A DNA stretch of 64,000 nucleotides, taken from Catelliglobosispora koreensis DSM 44566 (lineage in GTDB: Bacteria > Actinomycetota > Actinomycetes > Mycobacteriales > Micromonosporaceae). This document shows positions 50,965 through 59,659 of this stretch, in pieces. Each line of letters opens with the position of its first letter. Within the stretch, counting starts at the first letter, position 1. Both the position numbers and the translations under genes were made by a program. Under the pieces are notes generated by a model. It did not search any database. It was not told the DNA's origin and worked only from the letters and a program-made list of their open reading frames with translations. The stretch lies in the NCBI RefSeq assembly GCF_000379685.1, contig NZ_KB903249.1, positions 352,795 through 416,794 on the forward strand, read 5' to 3'.

Positions 50965-50981
50965 TTGAAATGACCATGAAT
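50965..50981 (+). promoter_or_regulatory. Upstream motif shared by both M14 genes (copy 2)
   Basis: TTGAAATGACCATGAAT in an AT-rich leader, 50 bp before the start of M14 copy 2. It is followed by TCAA, so TTGAA and TTCAA form an inverted repeat here. It matches 16 of 17 bases at 41194-41210. Confidence 0.6.
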
Positions 50982-51031
50982 TCAATGCTTCCCTGATCGT
51001 GCTTCTTCCACACCCCAAGAGGGAGGCTCGC

Positions 51032-52948
51032 ATGCGACGACAAGTCGCGTTAGTAATTACGGCGCTAGCCGTAGGTGCGGCCATGGTTCTGAACGGGCCG
51101 GCCACCGGTGCTCCGGTTAATCCAGAAGCGGACCTGGGGACATCAGCCCAGTACCGCGTGATTGGACCCAAGACGTTCGCCGATCGCAACGCTGTGGCCA
51201 GAACCGGGGCGGCCATCGACTTCAGCGAGCACGGCGTCCTCCACATCACGGCCACGAAGGCTGAAGCCAAGCAAATTCTGGCTCTGGGCTTCAAGCTGGA
51301 CCTGGTGCCGCTACCAGAGGTGTCCACATCGGACGTCGTCATCAACGACTTCCCGTCTGCGGACGCGCTGTACCACAACTACGCCGAGACCAACGCCGAA
51401 CTCAATCAGATCGTCGCCGATCACTCGAACATCGCTCAGCTGTTCAACATCGGCACTTCCTATGAGGGACGCACGATCTACGGCGTGAAGATCTCCGACA
51501 ACGTCGCGACCGACGAGAACGAGCCGGAGATCTTGTTCAATGCCAACCAGCATGCCCGTGAGCACCTGACGGCGGAGCAGGCGCTGTACTTGGCGAACAT
51601 CCTGACCAACGAGTACGGGTCGACCACCCAGATCACGAACCTCGTCAACAGCCGCGAGTTCTGGATCATCCCGATGGTCAACCCGGACGGTGTCGAGTAC
51701 GACATCGCCACCGGCTCGTACCGCAGCTGGCGCAAGAACCGGCAGCCCAACGCCGGATCGTCCAATGTGGGCACCGACCTCAACCGCAACTGGGCCTACC
51801 AGTGGGGTTGCTGTGGTGGCTCGTCGGGCAGCACCGGCTCGGAAACCTACCGCGGCCCGTCGGCGTTCTCGGCTCCCGAGACGCAGCGCATCCGCGACTT
51901 CGTGCTCTCGCGCCGGGTCGGCGGCGTGCAGCAGATCAAGGTGAACGTCGACATCCACAGCTACTCCGAGTTGATCCTGTGGCCCTACGGCTACAAGACG
52001 GCTGACACCGGCTCGGACATGACCGCGGATCAGCGCAACACGTTCGCCACGATCGGCCAGCAGATGGCCAACACCAACAACTACACGCCGGAACAGGCGA
52101 GCGATCTGTACATCGCTGATGGTGTGATCATCGACTGGATGTTCAACAACCAGGGCATCTTCTCGTACACGTTCGAGTTGTATCCCGGTCAGTTCGGCGG
52201 CGGCGGGTTCTACCCACCCGACGAGCAAATCGCGCCGCAAACGCAGCGCAACCGCTCGGCGTTCCTGATGCTGTCGGAATACGCCGACTGTGTCTACCGG
52301 GCGATCGGCAAGGAGTCGCAGTACTGCGGGGCGCCGGGAGCACCGGTCGTCGCCAACCCGGGCAACCAGTCCAGCACCGTCGGCACCGCGGTAACGCTGA
52401 ACAACAGCGCTTCCGGTGGAACGCCGCCGTACACCTGGTCGGCCACGGGACTGCCCGCCGGGCTGTCGATCAACTCGTCGACCGGTCAGGTCACCGGCAC
52501 GCCGACGACCGCTGGCACGTCGAACGTGACCATCACGGCGACGGGTGCGGGGCTTTCCGGCTCTGCTTCGTTCACGTGGACGGTCAACGCGGTTGGCGGC
52601 ACGTGCACCGGCACGAACGCGACCGACGTTTCCATCCCGGACAACACCACCGTGTACAGCAACATCACCATCAGCGGCTGTGCGGGCAACGCGGCCACCA
52701 ACGCCACGGTCGAGGTGCACATCGTGCACACCTACCGCGGTGACCTGGTGGTCTCGCTCATGGCACCCGATGGCAGCGCCTATGTGCTGCTCAACCGCTC
52801 CGGCGGCAGCGCTGACAACATCGACCAGACGTTCACGGTCAACGTTTCCTCCGAGGTCGCCAACGGCACCTGGCGCCTGCGTGTGCAGGACGCCGCCAGC
52901 ATCGACACCGGATACATCAACTCCTGGACGCTGAACCTGCGGCCATAG
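51032..52948 (+). CDS. Secreted M14 zinc carboxypeptidase with P domain (copy 2)
   Basis: 638 residues from the ATG after GGGAGG. Signal peptide (1-27, [22 protein letters not shown]), propeptide-like part, M14 domain (about 110-435; Zn motif NQHAREHLT, then [10 protein letters not shown], catalytic Glu in YTFELYPGQ), an Ig-like putative domain (about 440-525, [19 protein letters not shown]) and a P/Homo-B domain (about 530-638, [38 protein letters not shown]). The C-terminal domains differ from copy 1; the P domain matches the subtilase ones. Probably extracellular. Confidence 0.94.
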   Translation: MRRQVALVITALAVGAAMVLNGPATGAPVNPEADLGTSAQYRVIGPKTFADRNAVARTGAAIDFSEHGVLHITATKAEAKQILALGFKLDLVPLPEVSTSDVVINDFPSADALYHNYAETNAELNQIVADHSNIAQLFNIGTSYEGRTIYGVKISDNVATDENEPEILFNANQHAREHLTAEQALYLANILTNEYGSTTQITNLVNSREFWIIPMVNPDGVEYDIATGSYRSWRKNRQPNAGSSNVGTDLNRNWAYQWGCCGGSSGSTGSETYRGPSAFSAPETQRIRDFVLSRRVGGVQQIKVNVDIHSYSELILWPYGYKTADTGSDMTADQRNTFATIGQQMANTNNYTPEQASDLYIADGVIIDWMFNNQGIFSYTFELYPGQFGGGGFYPPDEQIAPQTQRNRSAFLMLSEYADCVYRAIGKESQYCGAPGAPVVANPGNQSSTVGTAVTLNNSASGGTPPYTWSATGLPAGLSINSSTGQVTGTPTTAGTSNVTITATGAGLSGSASFTWTVNAVGGTCTGTNATDVSIPDNTTVYSNITISGCAGNAATNATVEVHIVHTYRGDLVVSLMAPDGSAYVLLNRSGGSADNIDQTFTVNVSSEVANGTWRLRVQDAASIDTGYINSWTLNLRP

Positions 52949-52956
52949 CGCATCTT

Positions 52957-52984
52957 GGTAGGGTCGGCTGATGCCGGCCCTACC
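52957..52984 (+). terminator. Hairpin overlapping the pentapeptide start codon
   Basis: GGTAGGGTCGGC pairs with GCCGGCCCTACC (one G-T) across the loop TGAT. The ATG of the next gene (52971) has its A and T in the loop and its G in the 3' arm. It can end the M14 transcript and also hide the downstream start. Confidence 0.65.
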
Positions 52985-53600
52985 TCGTCTTCCCGCCGTT
53001 CTCGAACCCGCCGAATCGCTGGAGTCCGCTTACCGGGCCTCGTTTTCAGGCGTGTCAGCCGAGCCGGTGGTCGAGGAATGGGCGCCGGAACAATGCCGCT
53101 TCGAGAAGGCCTCATTCTCAGGAACCCACTTTGAGGGTACGACGATAGTCGACTGCGTGATCGTGGAAAGCGATCTCGCCAACGCGGTGTTCACGTCCTC
53201 CGGGATGCGCCGCGTGAGCGTGACGGGGTCCCGGCTGACCGGCCTGACGTTCGCCGGCGGCATGGTCCGGGACGTGACGTTCACTTCGTCCAAAATGGAT
53301 CTGGTCAACTTCCGCGCGTCGGTGTTCAAGGACGTCGCGTTCGCCGATTGCGAGCTAACCAAAGCCGACTTCGCGGGAGCCGATCTGCGCGGGGCGGTGT
53401 TCACCGACTGCACGCTCACGGCGGCGCAATTCAGCAACGCCAAGCTATCCGGCGCGCGGTTCGCGCGGTGTGCCCTGGACGGGATCGGCGGGCTAGCCAG
53501 CTTCGCTGGTGCTCAAGTGCTGCCCGCCGATCTGCACGCGTTAACGGAACTGATGGCCTCAGCCCTCGGTATCCAGCTCCTCAAAGATGGTGAGCTGTAA
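52971..53600 (+). CDS. Pentapeptide repeat protein
   Basis: 209 residues, with pentapeptide repeats (A(D/N)LXX type, central Leu/Phe) over about residues 45-165: CRFEKASFSGTHFEGTTI, DLANAVFTSSGMRRVSV, TKADFAGADLRGAVFTDC, LTAAQFSNAKLSGARF. They form a right-handed quadrilateral beta-helix. It resembles soluble DNA-mimic or scaffold proteins such as MfpA-type gyrase protectors, but that function is not proven. There is no signal peptide. The start codon sits in a hairpin; the 3' end overlaps the VOC gene by 42 bp. Confidence 0.85.
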   Translation: MPALPRLPAVLEPAESLESAYRASFSGVSAEPVVEEWAPEQCRFEKASFSGTHFEGTTIVDCVIVESDLANAVFTSSGMRRVSVTGSRLTGLTFAGGMVRDVTFTSSKMDLVNFRASVFKDVAFADCELTKADFAGADLRGAVFTDCTLTAAQFSNAKLSGARFARCALDGIGGLASFAGAQVLPADLHALTELMASALGIQLLKDGEL

Positions 53601-53957
53601 CCCGGCCGGGCCCTCTAGCCGGGCGTTGAGAGAGTTCCACGGGGTCACGGTCGGCTCGGCGATGACCTCGGCGCGATCGCGCAGCGTGTCTGTCACGGCT
53701 TGCGTATCATCCACCTCGAACGCGACCCGGATGTGCCCCGCGACGCGGCGCCCGACCTCTACCTTGTCGATGTATTCCGCGTGCTTGCGGTCAGTGATCT
53801 CCAGCGTCGCCCGCCCGGCGTCGAGGATGGTGACGTGGCCACCCTCGGCCTGAAACGCACCCTCTTCGGTCAGGCCCAGCACGTCGCGGTAGAACCGCAA
53901 CGCCTCCTCGTAGTCGTCAGCGGTTACCACAAGACGCAGCTGCCTTACTCCACTCAT
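53559..53957 (-). CDS. VOC superfamily (glyoxalase-like) protein
   Basis: 132 residues from MSGVRQLRLVVTADDYEEALRFYRDVLG. A VOC fold: two beta-alpha-beta3 halves with RLVVTADDYEEALRFYRDVLGL, GGHVTILDAGRATLEI, HIRVAFEVDDTQAVTDTL and ARLEGPAGLQLTIFEEL. The metal-ligand pattern is partial (Glu in TLEI, Glu in IFEEL), so enzyme versus binding protein is undecided. It starts 17 bp from the divergent methyltransferase, so both may be leaderless. Confidence 0.88.
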   Translation of the reverse strand: MSGVRQLRLVVTADDYEEALRFYRDVLGLTEEGAFQAEGGHVTILDAGRATLEITDRKHAEYIDKVEVGRRVAGHIRVAFEVDDTQAVTDTLRDRAEVIAEPTVTPWNSLNARLEGPAGLQLTIFEELDTEG

Positions 53958-53974
53958 GCCACTATCCTGCCTGA

Positions 53975-54637
53975 GTGATCTACTCGAACGCTCGCCTGGC
54001 CCGCGCGTACGCAGTGGACCGTCCACCGATCCACGCCCTGGCCCTCGCGTCGGTGGCCATGCCACACGTTGAGCTGGCGCTCGACATCGGCTGCGGAGCT
54101 GGGCTTTCGGCCCACGCCCTGCTTCCCTACGCGTCGCATGTCATCGGTGTCGACCCTGCGCCCACGATGCTCGCCGCAGCCCGGCCAGCGGACCGGCTGA
54201 GTTTGCTCGTCGCGCGGGCGGAGGCGCTTCCGTTTCCGGACAACAGTTTTGGACTTGTTACCGCGGCAGGATCACTCAACTACGCTGACCGTTCCGTCGC
54301 CGTTCCGGAGATCTTGCGCGTGCTCCAGCCCGGCGGAACGTTCGTCGTCTACGACTTCAGCTGCGCGTCGCTGCCGTCGTGGTGGACGGCTTTCGAGGAG
54401 CGTTACCCGTCCGCGCCCGGTTACGAGATGGACCGTCTGCCGGAGCTGTCTTATGTGGACGTGAACGTGACTCACCCGATGACGTTAGAAGAATTCGTGC
54501 GCTACGCGATGAGCGAGACAGACACCGTAGAAGGAGTGGAAGAGTGGTGCCGGGAAACGCTCCGTCCGGTAATCGGGTCGTCGCCGCTAGAGGTTTCATT
54601 TTCAGGGTATGTTGCTTCCCGTGTCTTCGGTAGTTGA
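53975..54637 (+). CDS. Class I SAM-dependent methyltransferase
   Basis: 220 residues starting at GTG. Methyltransf_11 fold: motif I LALDIGCGAGLSAHAL, VIGVDPAPTML, LVARAEALPFPDNSFGLVTAAGSLNYAD, and LQPGGTFVVYDFS. The substrate is not assignable. It overlaps the start of the SMP-30 gene by 29 bp if ATG 54609 is used, or by 17 bp if the GTG at 54621 is used. It is divergent from the VOC gene. Confidence 0.9.
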   Translation: MIYSNARLARAYAVDRPPIHALALASVAMPHVELALDIGCGAGLSAHALLPYASHVIGVDPAPTMLAAARPADRLSLLVARAEALPFPDNSFGLVTAAGSLNYADRSVAVPEILRVLQPGGTFVVYDFSCASLPSWWTAFEERYPSAPGYEMDRLPELSYVDVNVTHPMTLEEFVRYAMSETDTVEGVEEWCRETLRPVIGSSPLEVSFSGYVASRVFGS

Positions 54638-55469
54638 GATCTTCGATCCGCGCCGATGCGAGATCGGTGAAGGGCCGCACTACGACGAGCGCACCGGCCG
54701 GGTCTGGTGGGTGGATATCCTTGGCTGCCAAGTGCTTTGGCGGGCCCCAGCGGAGGCGCAGGCCGGATCGCTGCCGGTGCCACGGCAGGTGGGCGCGGTC
54801 GTGCCGGCCAGCTCAGGCCGCTTGATCGTGTGTTTACCTGAGGGACCGTCGCTTCTGGACCCGGTGGACGGCCGGATGCGTTCGCTCGCGCGTTACCCCG
54901 ATGCGTCTGAGCTGCTGCGTTCCAACGACGCCAAGGCCGACGCGGCTGGCCGCTTGTGGCTGGGCACGATGGGCTACGACTACACGAACCGCATCGGGCG
55001 GCTTTACCGGCTGGACGCGGGCGGCCTGACCGTCGTGCTTGACGATGTTGGCATCAGCAACGGGCTCGGGTGGTCACCCAACGGTGAGCTGATGTATTAC
55101 GTCGACACCACCCTGCCGCGAGTGGACGTCTTCGATTTCACCGAGGACGGTTCGCTGGCCAACCGGCGCGTGTTCACGACCGTCGAGCGCGGCAAACCCG
55201 ATGGGCTGTGCGTGGACTCCGACGGCGGCGTATGGGTCGCATTGTGGGGCGGAGGCGCGGTGCATCGGTACCGTCCGGATGGGACGCTCGATCAGGTCGT
55301 TGAGGTGCCGACGCCACTGGTGTCCTCGTGCGCGTTCGCGGGTCCCGACTACCGCACTCTGATCATCACGACCGCCGCTCGTGGTTCGCTGGACCCTGCG
55401 GCCGGGGTGACTTACGCCTACTATCCGGCCGGTGTTCACGGCATGCGCGCCCACGTCTTCGCCGGCTGA
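54609..55469 (+). CDS. SMP-30/gluconolactonase family protein
   Basis: 286 residues, a six-bladed beta-propeller. The metal-site acid is in CEIGEGPHYDERTGRVWWVDI (the Glu of EGP); also LRSNDAKADAAGRLWLGTMGYD with Asn/Asp, GISNGLGWSPNGELMYYVDT and KPDGLCVDSDGGVWVALWGGGAVHRY complete the SGL set. Family members hydrolyse sugar lactones or organophosphates. There is no signal peptide. The start is ATG 54609 or GTG 54621; I keep the longer form. Confidence 0.92.
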   Translation: MLLPVSSVVEIFDPRRCEIGEGPHYDERTGRVWWVDILGCQVLWRAPAEAQAGSLPVPRQVGAVVPASSGRLIVCLPEGPSLLDPVDGRMRSLARYPDASELLRSNDAKADAAGRLWLGTMGYDYTNRIGRLYRLDAGGLTVVLDDVGISNGLGWSPNGELMYYVDTTLPRVDVFDFTEDGSLANRRVFTTVERGKPDGLCVDSDGGVWVALWGGGAVHRYRPDGTLDQVVEVPTPLVSSCAFAGPDYRTLIITTAARGSLDPAAGVTYAYYPAGVHGMRAHVFAG

Positions 55470-55611
55470 GCTCACTTTCAGGTGCCCATCTGCTGCCGGC
55501 GGGCTGGATGTGCAATCGCTGCGGCCATCACACGCCTGCGCATGGCAATAAGCGTGGCGACAGCGCGCCGGTAGGCACGGTCGGCTTCATGGCTCCTCTG
55601 CTTCACCAAGT

Positions 55612-56855
55612 TTAAGGTGGGTCGGGTGCGACGTCGTAGGTCCGTCCGCGTGGGCTGGTCCAGGTGAAGTGGCCGGGCGTGTTTTGGTGGAGCTGCCAGC
55701 CGCCAAAGTCCTTGGCGTGATGATGGTATTCGCACAACGCTGCCAGATTGCCGTGCCGTGTTGGGCCACCGTCGGCATGGCGTATCGTGTGGTCGATTTG
55801 GCATCGGACCGCGGGCATGCGGCAGCCAGGTGCCCGGCACGTCCTGTCCCGCAACCGAATCCAGCGGGTGAGCGCGGCATTGGCGAACCGGTCTGCTGGA
55901 TTCTGCGCCGGTGGCCGGGCGCGGGTGAGGCCTTGCAGGAGAAGCGAACCGTCGCTAGCGCGAACGGCGAACTGCCATTGACTGTGGTGGTGCGTTTGGA
56001 CGATCTGGCGGGCGATGTCTGCCGCGACTGGGCCGTAGCCGCTGAGTTTGCCGGGGTTATCGTCAAGCCCAGCAAGGGTTTCCACGGTAACCTCAAGCTG
56101 CATGACCCCGGCTGGCGCGCTGGCATGCTTGCCCTCTAACAGTTCCAGAAACACATCGGCACGAATCTGCTCCAGCGTTCTGCCGGAGCCGGAGCCGGAG
56201 CCGGAGCAAGCGCAGGCGTCAACGCCGTTGCGATAGCCAATGCCGGCGCAAGCGCAAGTGTCGTCGCGAGTGCCTGTGCTGGTGTCAGTGCCGGTGGCGT
56301 GGCGTGGCGGGCTCGGGCGATGGCGCCGATGCGCGCGAATGCTGCCGTGGCACGGGCGGCGTCGAGGCCGAAGGCAGTCAACGCGGCGGTGCCGTCGTCG
56401 GCGGCGTGGAGCTGAACCGAGCGCATCGCTTCCGCTTGTTTGCGCCGCGTGGTGACGTAGGCCGGGTCGGCCGCTAAAGCTTTGCGCCGCAGCAGATCTC
56501 TCAGCTGCCCGGTCGTCTTCTGTGGAGCGACCGGAAGCACATCAGAAGCGATCTGCCGGGCGGTCTCAAGCTCCAGCGCCGACAGTGCCTCCACGAACAC
56601 ACGCGCACGCGGGAGGTCAATGTCGGCATTAGACAGTGCGGCGAGCACGTCAGGCAGCCGCTCGCAAAGCTCTGTAGCCAGCCGAACCTGGTTCTCGGCG
56701 GCGAACCGCGTCAGGCTGAGCAAACACGCCAGCTCCATTGGCGCGAACTGCGCCACTGGCGCCTGACGGCTCATCTCGTGGATCAGGGCGAGCTGACGGC
56801 CCAAAGCGGCAGAAGCGACGCGTCCTTCCGCGACAATCAGCTCACCCACATCCAC
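55612..56855 (-). pseudogene. DUF222-HNH endonuclease gene, frameshifted
   Basis: The first part (56855-56136) encodes DUF222, MDVGELIVAEGRVASAALGRQLALIHEMS to about residue 190, then runs into an Ala/Pro/Leu/Thr low-complexity tail and stops at 56136. The second part (56154-55612) restarts in another frame and holds the intact HNH domain: CRAPGCRMP, CQIDHTIRHADGG, NLAALCEYHHHAKDFGGWQL. The segment LEQIRADVFLELLEG, normally in the middle of this family, is readable in the second frame, so an indel lies between about 56160 and 56330, near four GGAGCC hexamers at 56185-56208. A decayed gene or a slippage site. Confidence 0.8.
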
Positions 56856-56909
56856 AACAAAACTCTAGAACACAAGTACGACAACAACACTGCGGCTTCG
56901 CGCAACCAA

Positions 56910-57845
56910 TCAGCGCTTGCGTAGCTGCATGCCGAACGCGCTGCCGGTCAGCAGCACGATTCCGGCGATTAGCAGGATGACCGCTGGGCTTAGCCCGCCG
57001 TTGGTGAGGTCGTAAACCCACTCGGGAACGGCGAGGGTGAGCCCGGCGACGCCGCCCACGAGCATGACCATCGACCGGCTCCAGCGGAACAACGCGAAGC
57101 AGATCGCCGATACCGCAAGGGTGAGCACGTAGGCCAAGACGTCTAGCCGTCCGTCCGCGAGCGGATATTGCGCTCCGGTGATCGCCAGCACGCCACCTGC
57201 CACCAAAGCGAGTGGCTTGGGCCTGAGCCAGCCGAGGAAACCCGCGGCTGTCCAAAGCGCGCCGGCGGCCAGGAGCACGAGCGCGGTTGGCAGAACGTGA
57301 CGCTCGCCGAAGTCGTTCAGCAAGGTGAAGGCAGCCCCGCCGGTGAAGAAGGCGCCGATGACGATCCCGAGAGCGCTGGAGCGAAGCGCAAGCGCGGCAA
57401 GGGAAACAACAAGCCCGGCGGTCATCGCCCATTGCCCGTCGTTGCCCGCAGGAGAGGGGACTTCGGCGGCGAACGCGGCTGGGATGGCCGCTAACGCGAG
57501 CAAAGCGCCTGCCGCCCGGCCACGGGCGCCCACAGCCTTGCGGATGCCTTGATCTGCCGTGAGGAAGAACGCCGCCGCGATGAAGACGGCCGATATGCCA
57601 AGCAGCAGGACGACTTTGAAGCTGTCGCTCAATGTCTCCCACTGCGTGCCCAGGAACAAGGCGGCGCCTGCCAGCATCAAAGCGCCACCGGCATAGGCGG
57701 CAGCCTCGACTAGCCAGCCGGCTTTGGCGGGCTTACTGAGTACCCCCTCGAATTCTTGCCGGACGGCCTGGGCTTGCGCGGCCGTGAGCTGACCGCTGGC
57801 CACGAGCCGCGCGAGTGCGGCTTCATGTTCGTCTTGAAGTGGCAT
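56910..57845 (-). CDS. DUF2157 membrane protein
   Basis: 311 residues. Soluble N-terminal part (about 1-40, LVASGQLTAAQAQAVRQEFEG) and eight to nine helices (LVEAAAYAGGALMLAGAALFLGTQW, VVLLLGISAVFIAAAFFLT, ALGIVIGAFFTGGAAFTLL, LVLLAAGALWTAAGFLGWL and others to VILLIAGIVLLTGSAF). The opening pattern is that of DUF2157. Function unknown. It is separated by 208 bp from the divergent peroxidase gene. Confidence 0.85.
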   Translation of the reverse strand: MPLQDEHEAALARLVASGQLTAAQAQAVRQEFEGVLSKPAKAGWLVEAAAYAGGALMLAGAALFLGTQWETLSDSFKVVLLLGISAVFIAAAFFLTADQGIRKAVGARGRAAGALLALAAIPAAFAAEVPSPAGNDGQWAMTAGLVVSLAALALRSSALGIVIGAFFTGGAAFTLLNDFGERHVLPTALVLLAAGALWTAAGFLGWLRPKPLALVAGGVLAITGAQYPLADGRLDVLAYVLTLAVSAICFALFRWSRSMVMLVGGVAGLTLAVPEWVYDLTNGGLSPAVILLIAGIVLLTGSAFGMQLRKR

Positions 57846-57947
57846 GTACCCATGATGTTGGTTAAACGGGCGCTCATGACAGAGGCGCGATACTCAATCT
57901 TGGACTAGGCAGATACTCAGATCTGTGCCATACTCCCGAGCCCATCT

Positions 57948-57967
57948 ATGAATGGATATTCATTCAT
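57948..57967. promoter_or_regulatory. 20-bp palindrome upstream of the peroxidase gene
   Basis: ATGAATGGATATTCATTCAT: the two arms match at all but two mirrored positions (ATGAATG-g-ATAT-t-CATTCAT). It lies 86 bp before the peroxidase start, in an AT-rich patch, and is a strong candidate repressor or activator site (TetR-like spacing). No regulator gene is adjacent. Confidence 0.7.
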
Positions 57968-58053
57968 GGAACACTCCCGCCAAAGGCTTGCGCGTGAGCA
58001 TGGAAGGAAGTATCAGCCGCGCAACGCCTACCATCACCCCTTGGAGGCCAATG

Positions 58054-59610
58054 ATGGCCAGAAAGCTAAGCCGGCGTGCGTTCGCCGTCGGCGCCAGCGC
58101 GGGAGTCGCGGGCGCTGTGATCCTGAGCGACGTCGAAGCGCTAGGCGCGCACCATGAAGGGCCGGTCGTCGAAGCCGTGCCTGACCCCAGGTTCAGCCGG
58201 ATGTTTACGCTTCCCGCCTTCGCGAACCCCACCTCGCCGGCGGTCAAAAGCGCGATGAACGACATCGGCAAACTGGGCGGCGTCCTGGACGCGAAAGACC
58301 CATTGCAAGAGGGCCCCATCCGGCTGATCACCAACCCGGAACTGAGCCCCAACAACCGTGACAACGCGGTGACCAACATGACCGCCGGGACGACGTTCCT
58401 CGGCCAGTTCATCGACCACGATGTCACCTTCGACGCCTCGTCGCCCCTGGGCGTTGTCGCCGAGCCAACGGCCACAACGAATACGCGCGACGCACGGCTC
58501 GATCTCGACACGGTGTATGGCGGCGGTCCCACGGTCAGCCCACAGCTCTACAGCTCCTCCGACCGGGCGAAGTTCCGGATCGAGAGCGGCGGACTGTTCG
58601 AGGACCTGCCCCGCACCTCCAACCGGACCGCGATCATCGCTGATCCGCGCAACGACGAGAACCTCATCATCTCCGGGCTACAGGCCGCGTTTCTGCTGGC
58701 ACATAACAGAACCGTGGACTACCGGCGGCTGGCAGGGCTTCCCGGCGACGTGTGGTTCTATTCGCGGCGTACGGTGATTCACCACTACCAGTGGATTGTG
58801 GTGCATGAGTTCCTGCCGCAAGTGTGCGGTCAGCCGCTAGTGGACGACATTCTCAGGAACGGATTGCGCTGGTACCGGTTCAGCCGCCCCACCATGCCAG
58901 TGGAGTTCCAAACCGGAGCGTTCCGGATGGGCCATTCGCTGGTACGCCCGTCCTACCGGGCCAATCTCGCCGGCGACCGTGACGCGACGGGTGCTCCCGC
59001 GCCCTTCTTCGGATTCGTCTTCGACCTGGCCGGTGAGAATCAGGCCGACCCGGTGGACCTGCGTGGCAGAGCCCGCGCACGGCGCAGATTCATTGGCTGG
59101 CAGACGTTCTTCGACTTCGGCGGAGATCAGACCCAGCACGTGCGGCCGAACAAACGGCTTGATACCAGCATTTCAACGCCGCTGTTCAAACTGCCGCTGC
59201 AAGCGATCGCGAGCGGGGACCCGCCCATCTCACTGCCACAGCGAAATCTGTTGCGGCACTTGACGTGGTCAATGCCCTCCGGACAGCGCATCGCCGCGCA
59301 CACCGGCTCACCGGTCCTGGGGTCCAGCAACTTCCCGGAGCTGCGCTCCTACGGGCTGGGGCTGGATGCCAGTACCCCGCTTTGGTATTACATCCTGAAA
59401 GAGGCGTCCGTGTTCCACGACGGCTTGCGCCTCGGCCCTGTCGGCGGGCGGATCGTGGCGGAGACGCTGATCGGCCTGTTGTCAAAGGATGAATACTCCA
59501 TCCTCAACACCGGATTCAAGCCGTCACTGCCAAGCCAGACCCCTGGAACCTTCAAGATGACCGACCTCTTGCGATGGGCCCGGGTCGACCCGGCCAGTCG
59601 CGGTCAGTGA
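58054..59610 (+). CDS. Tat-exported animal-type heme peroxidase
   Basis: 518 residues from ATG 58054, 6 nt after TTGGAGG. A twin-arginine signal (KLSRRAFAVGASAGVAG) precedes an animal heme peroxidase domain (about 60-500). The distal helix GQFIDHDVTFD carries D121-H122, and the proximal His is H294 in FRMGHSLVRPSY. GDVWFYSRRTVIHHYQWIVVHEFLP and FRMGHS follow the order of bacterial peroxidase/dioxygenase-like members. Heme-dependent oxidation outside the membrane is expected; whether it is a peroxidase or a fatty-acid dioxygenase is undetermined. It has a palindromic site upstream. Confidence 0.93.
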   Translation: MARKLSRRAFAVGASAGVAGAVILSDVEALGAHHEGPVVEAVPDPRFSRMFTLPAFANPTSPAVKSAMNDIGKLGGVLDAKDPLQEGPIRLITNPELSPNNRDNAVTNMTAGTTFLGQFIDHDVTFDASSPLGVVAEPTATTNTRDARLDLDTVYGGGPTVSPQLYSSSDRAKFRIESGGLFEDLPRTSNRTAIIADPRNDENLIISGLQAAFLLAHNRTVDYRRLAGLPGDVWFYSRRTVIHHYQWIVVHEFLPQVCGQPLVDDILRNGLRWYRFSRPTMPVEFQTGAFRMGHSLVRPSYRANLAGDRDATGAPAPFFGFVFDLAGENQADPVDLRGRARARRRFIGWQTFFDFGGDQTQHVRPNKRLDTSISTPLFKLPLQAIASGDPPISLPQRNLLRHLTWSMPSGQRIAAHTGSPVLGSSNFPELRSYGLGLDASTPLWYYILKEASVFHDGLRLGPVGGRIVAETLIGLLSKDEYSILNTGFKPSLPSQTPGTFKMTDLLRWARVDPASRGQ

Positions 59611-59618
59611 AGTGATTC

Positions 59619-59659
59619 CCTGACTGGGGGACGCGCAAGACCTGTGTTCCCCAGTCAGG
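59619..59659. terminator. Bidirectional terminator, peroxidase/VWA
   Basis: A perfect 11-bp stem CCTGACTGGGG / CCCCAGTCAGG with a loop of about 19 nt, covering the stop codon of the convergent VWA gene. Confidence 0.78.

Noticed and set aside
51311-52729. 472-codon frame antisense to M14 copy 2
   Set aside because: Same effect: Arg/Val/Gly-rich shadow with no recognisable domain.
55470-55611. Possible fragment of another DUF222 gene after the SMP-30 stop
   Set aside because: Only a short basic peptide is readable, with no family motif.
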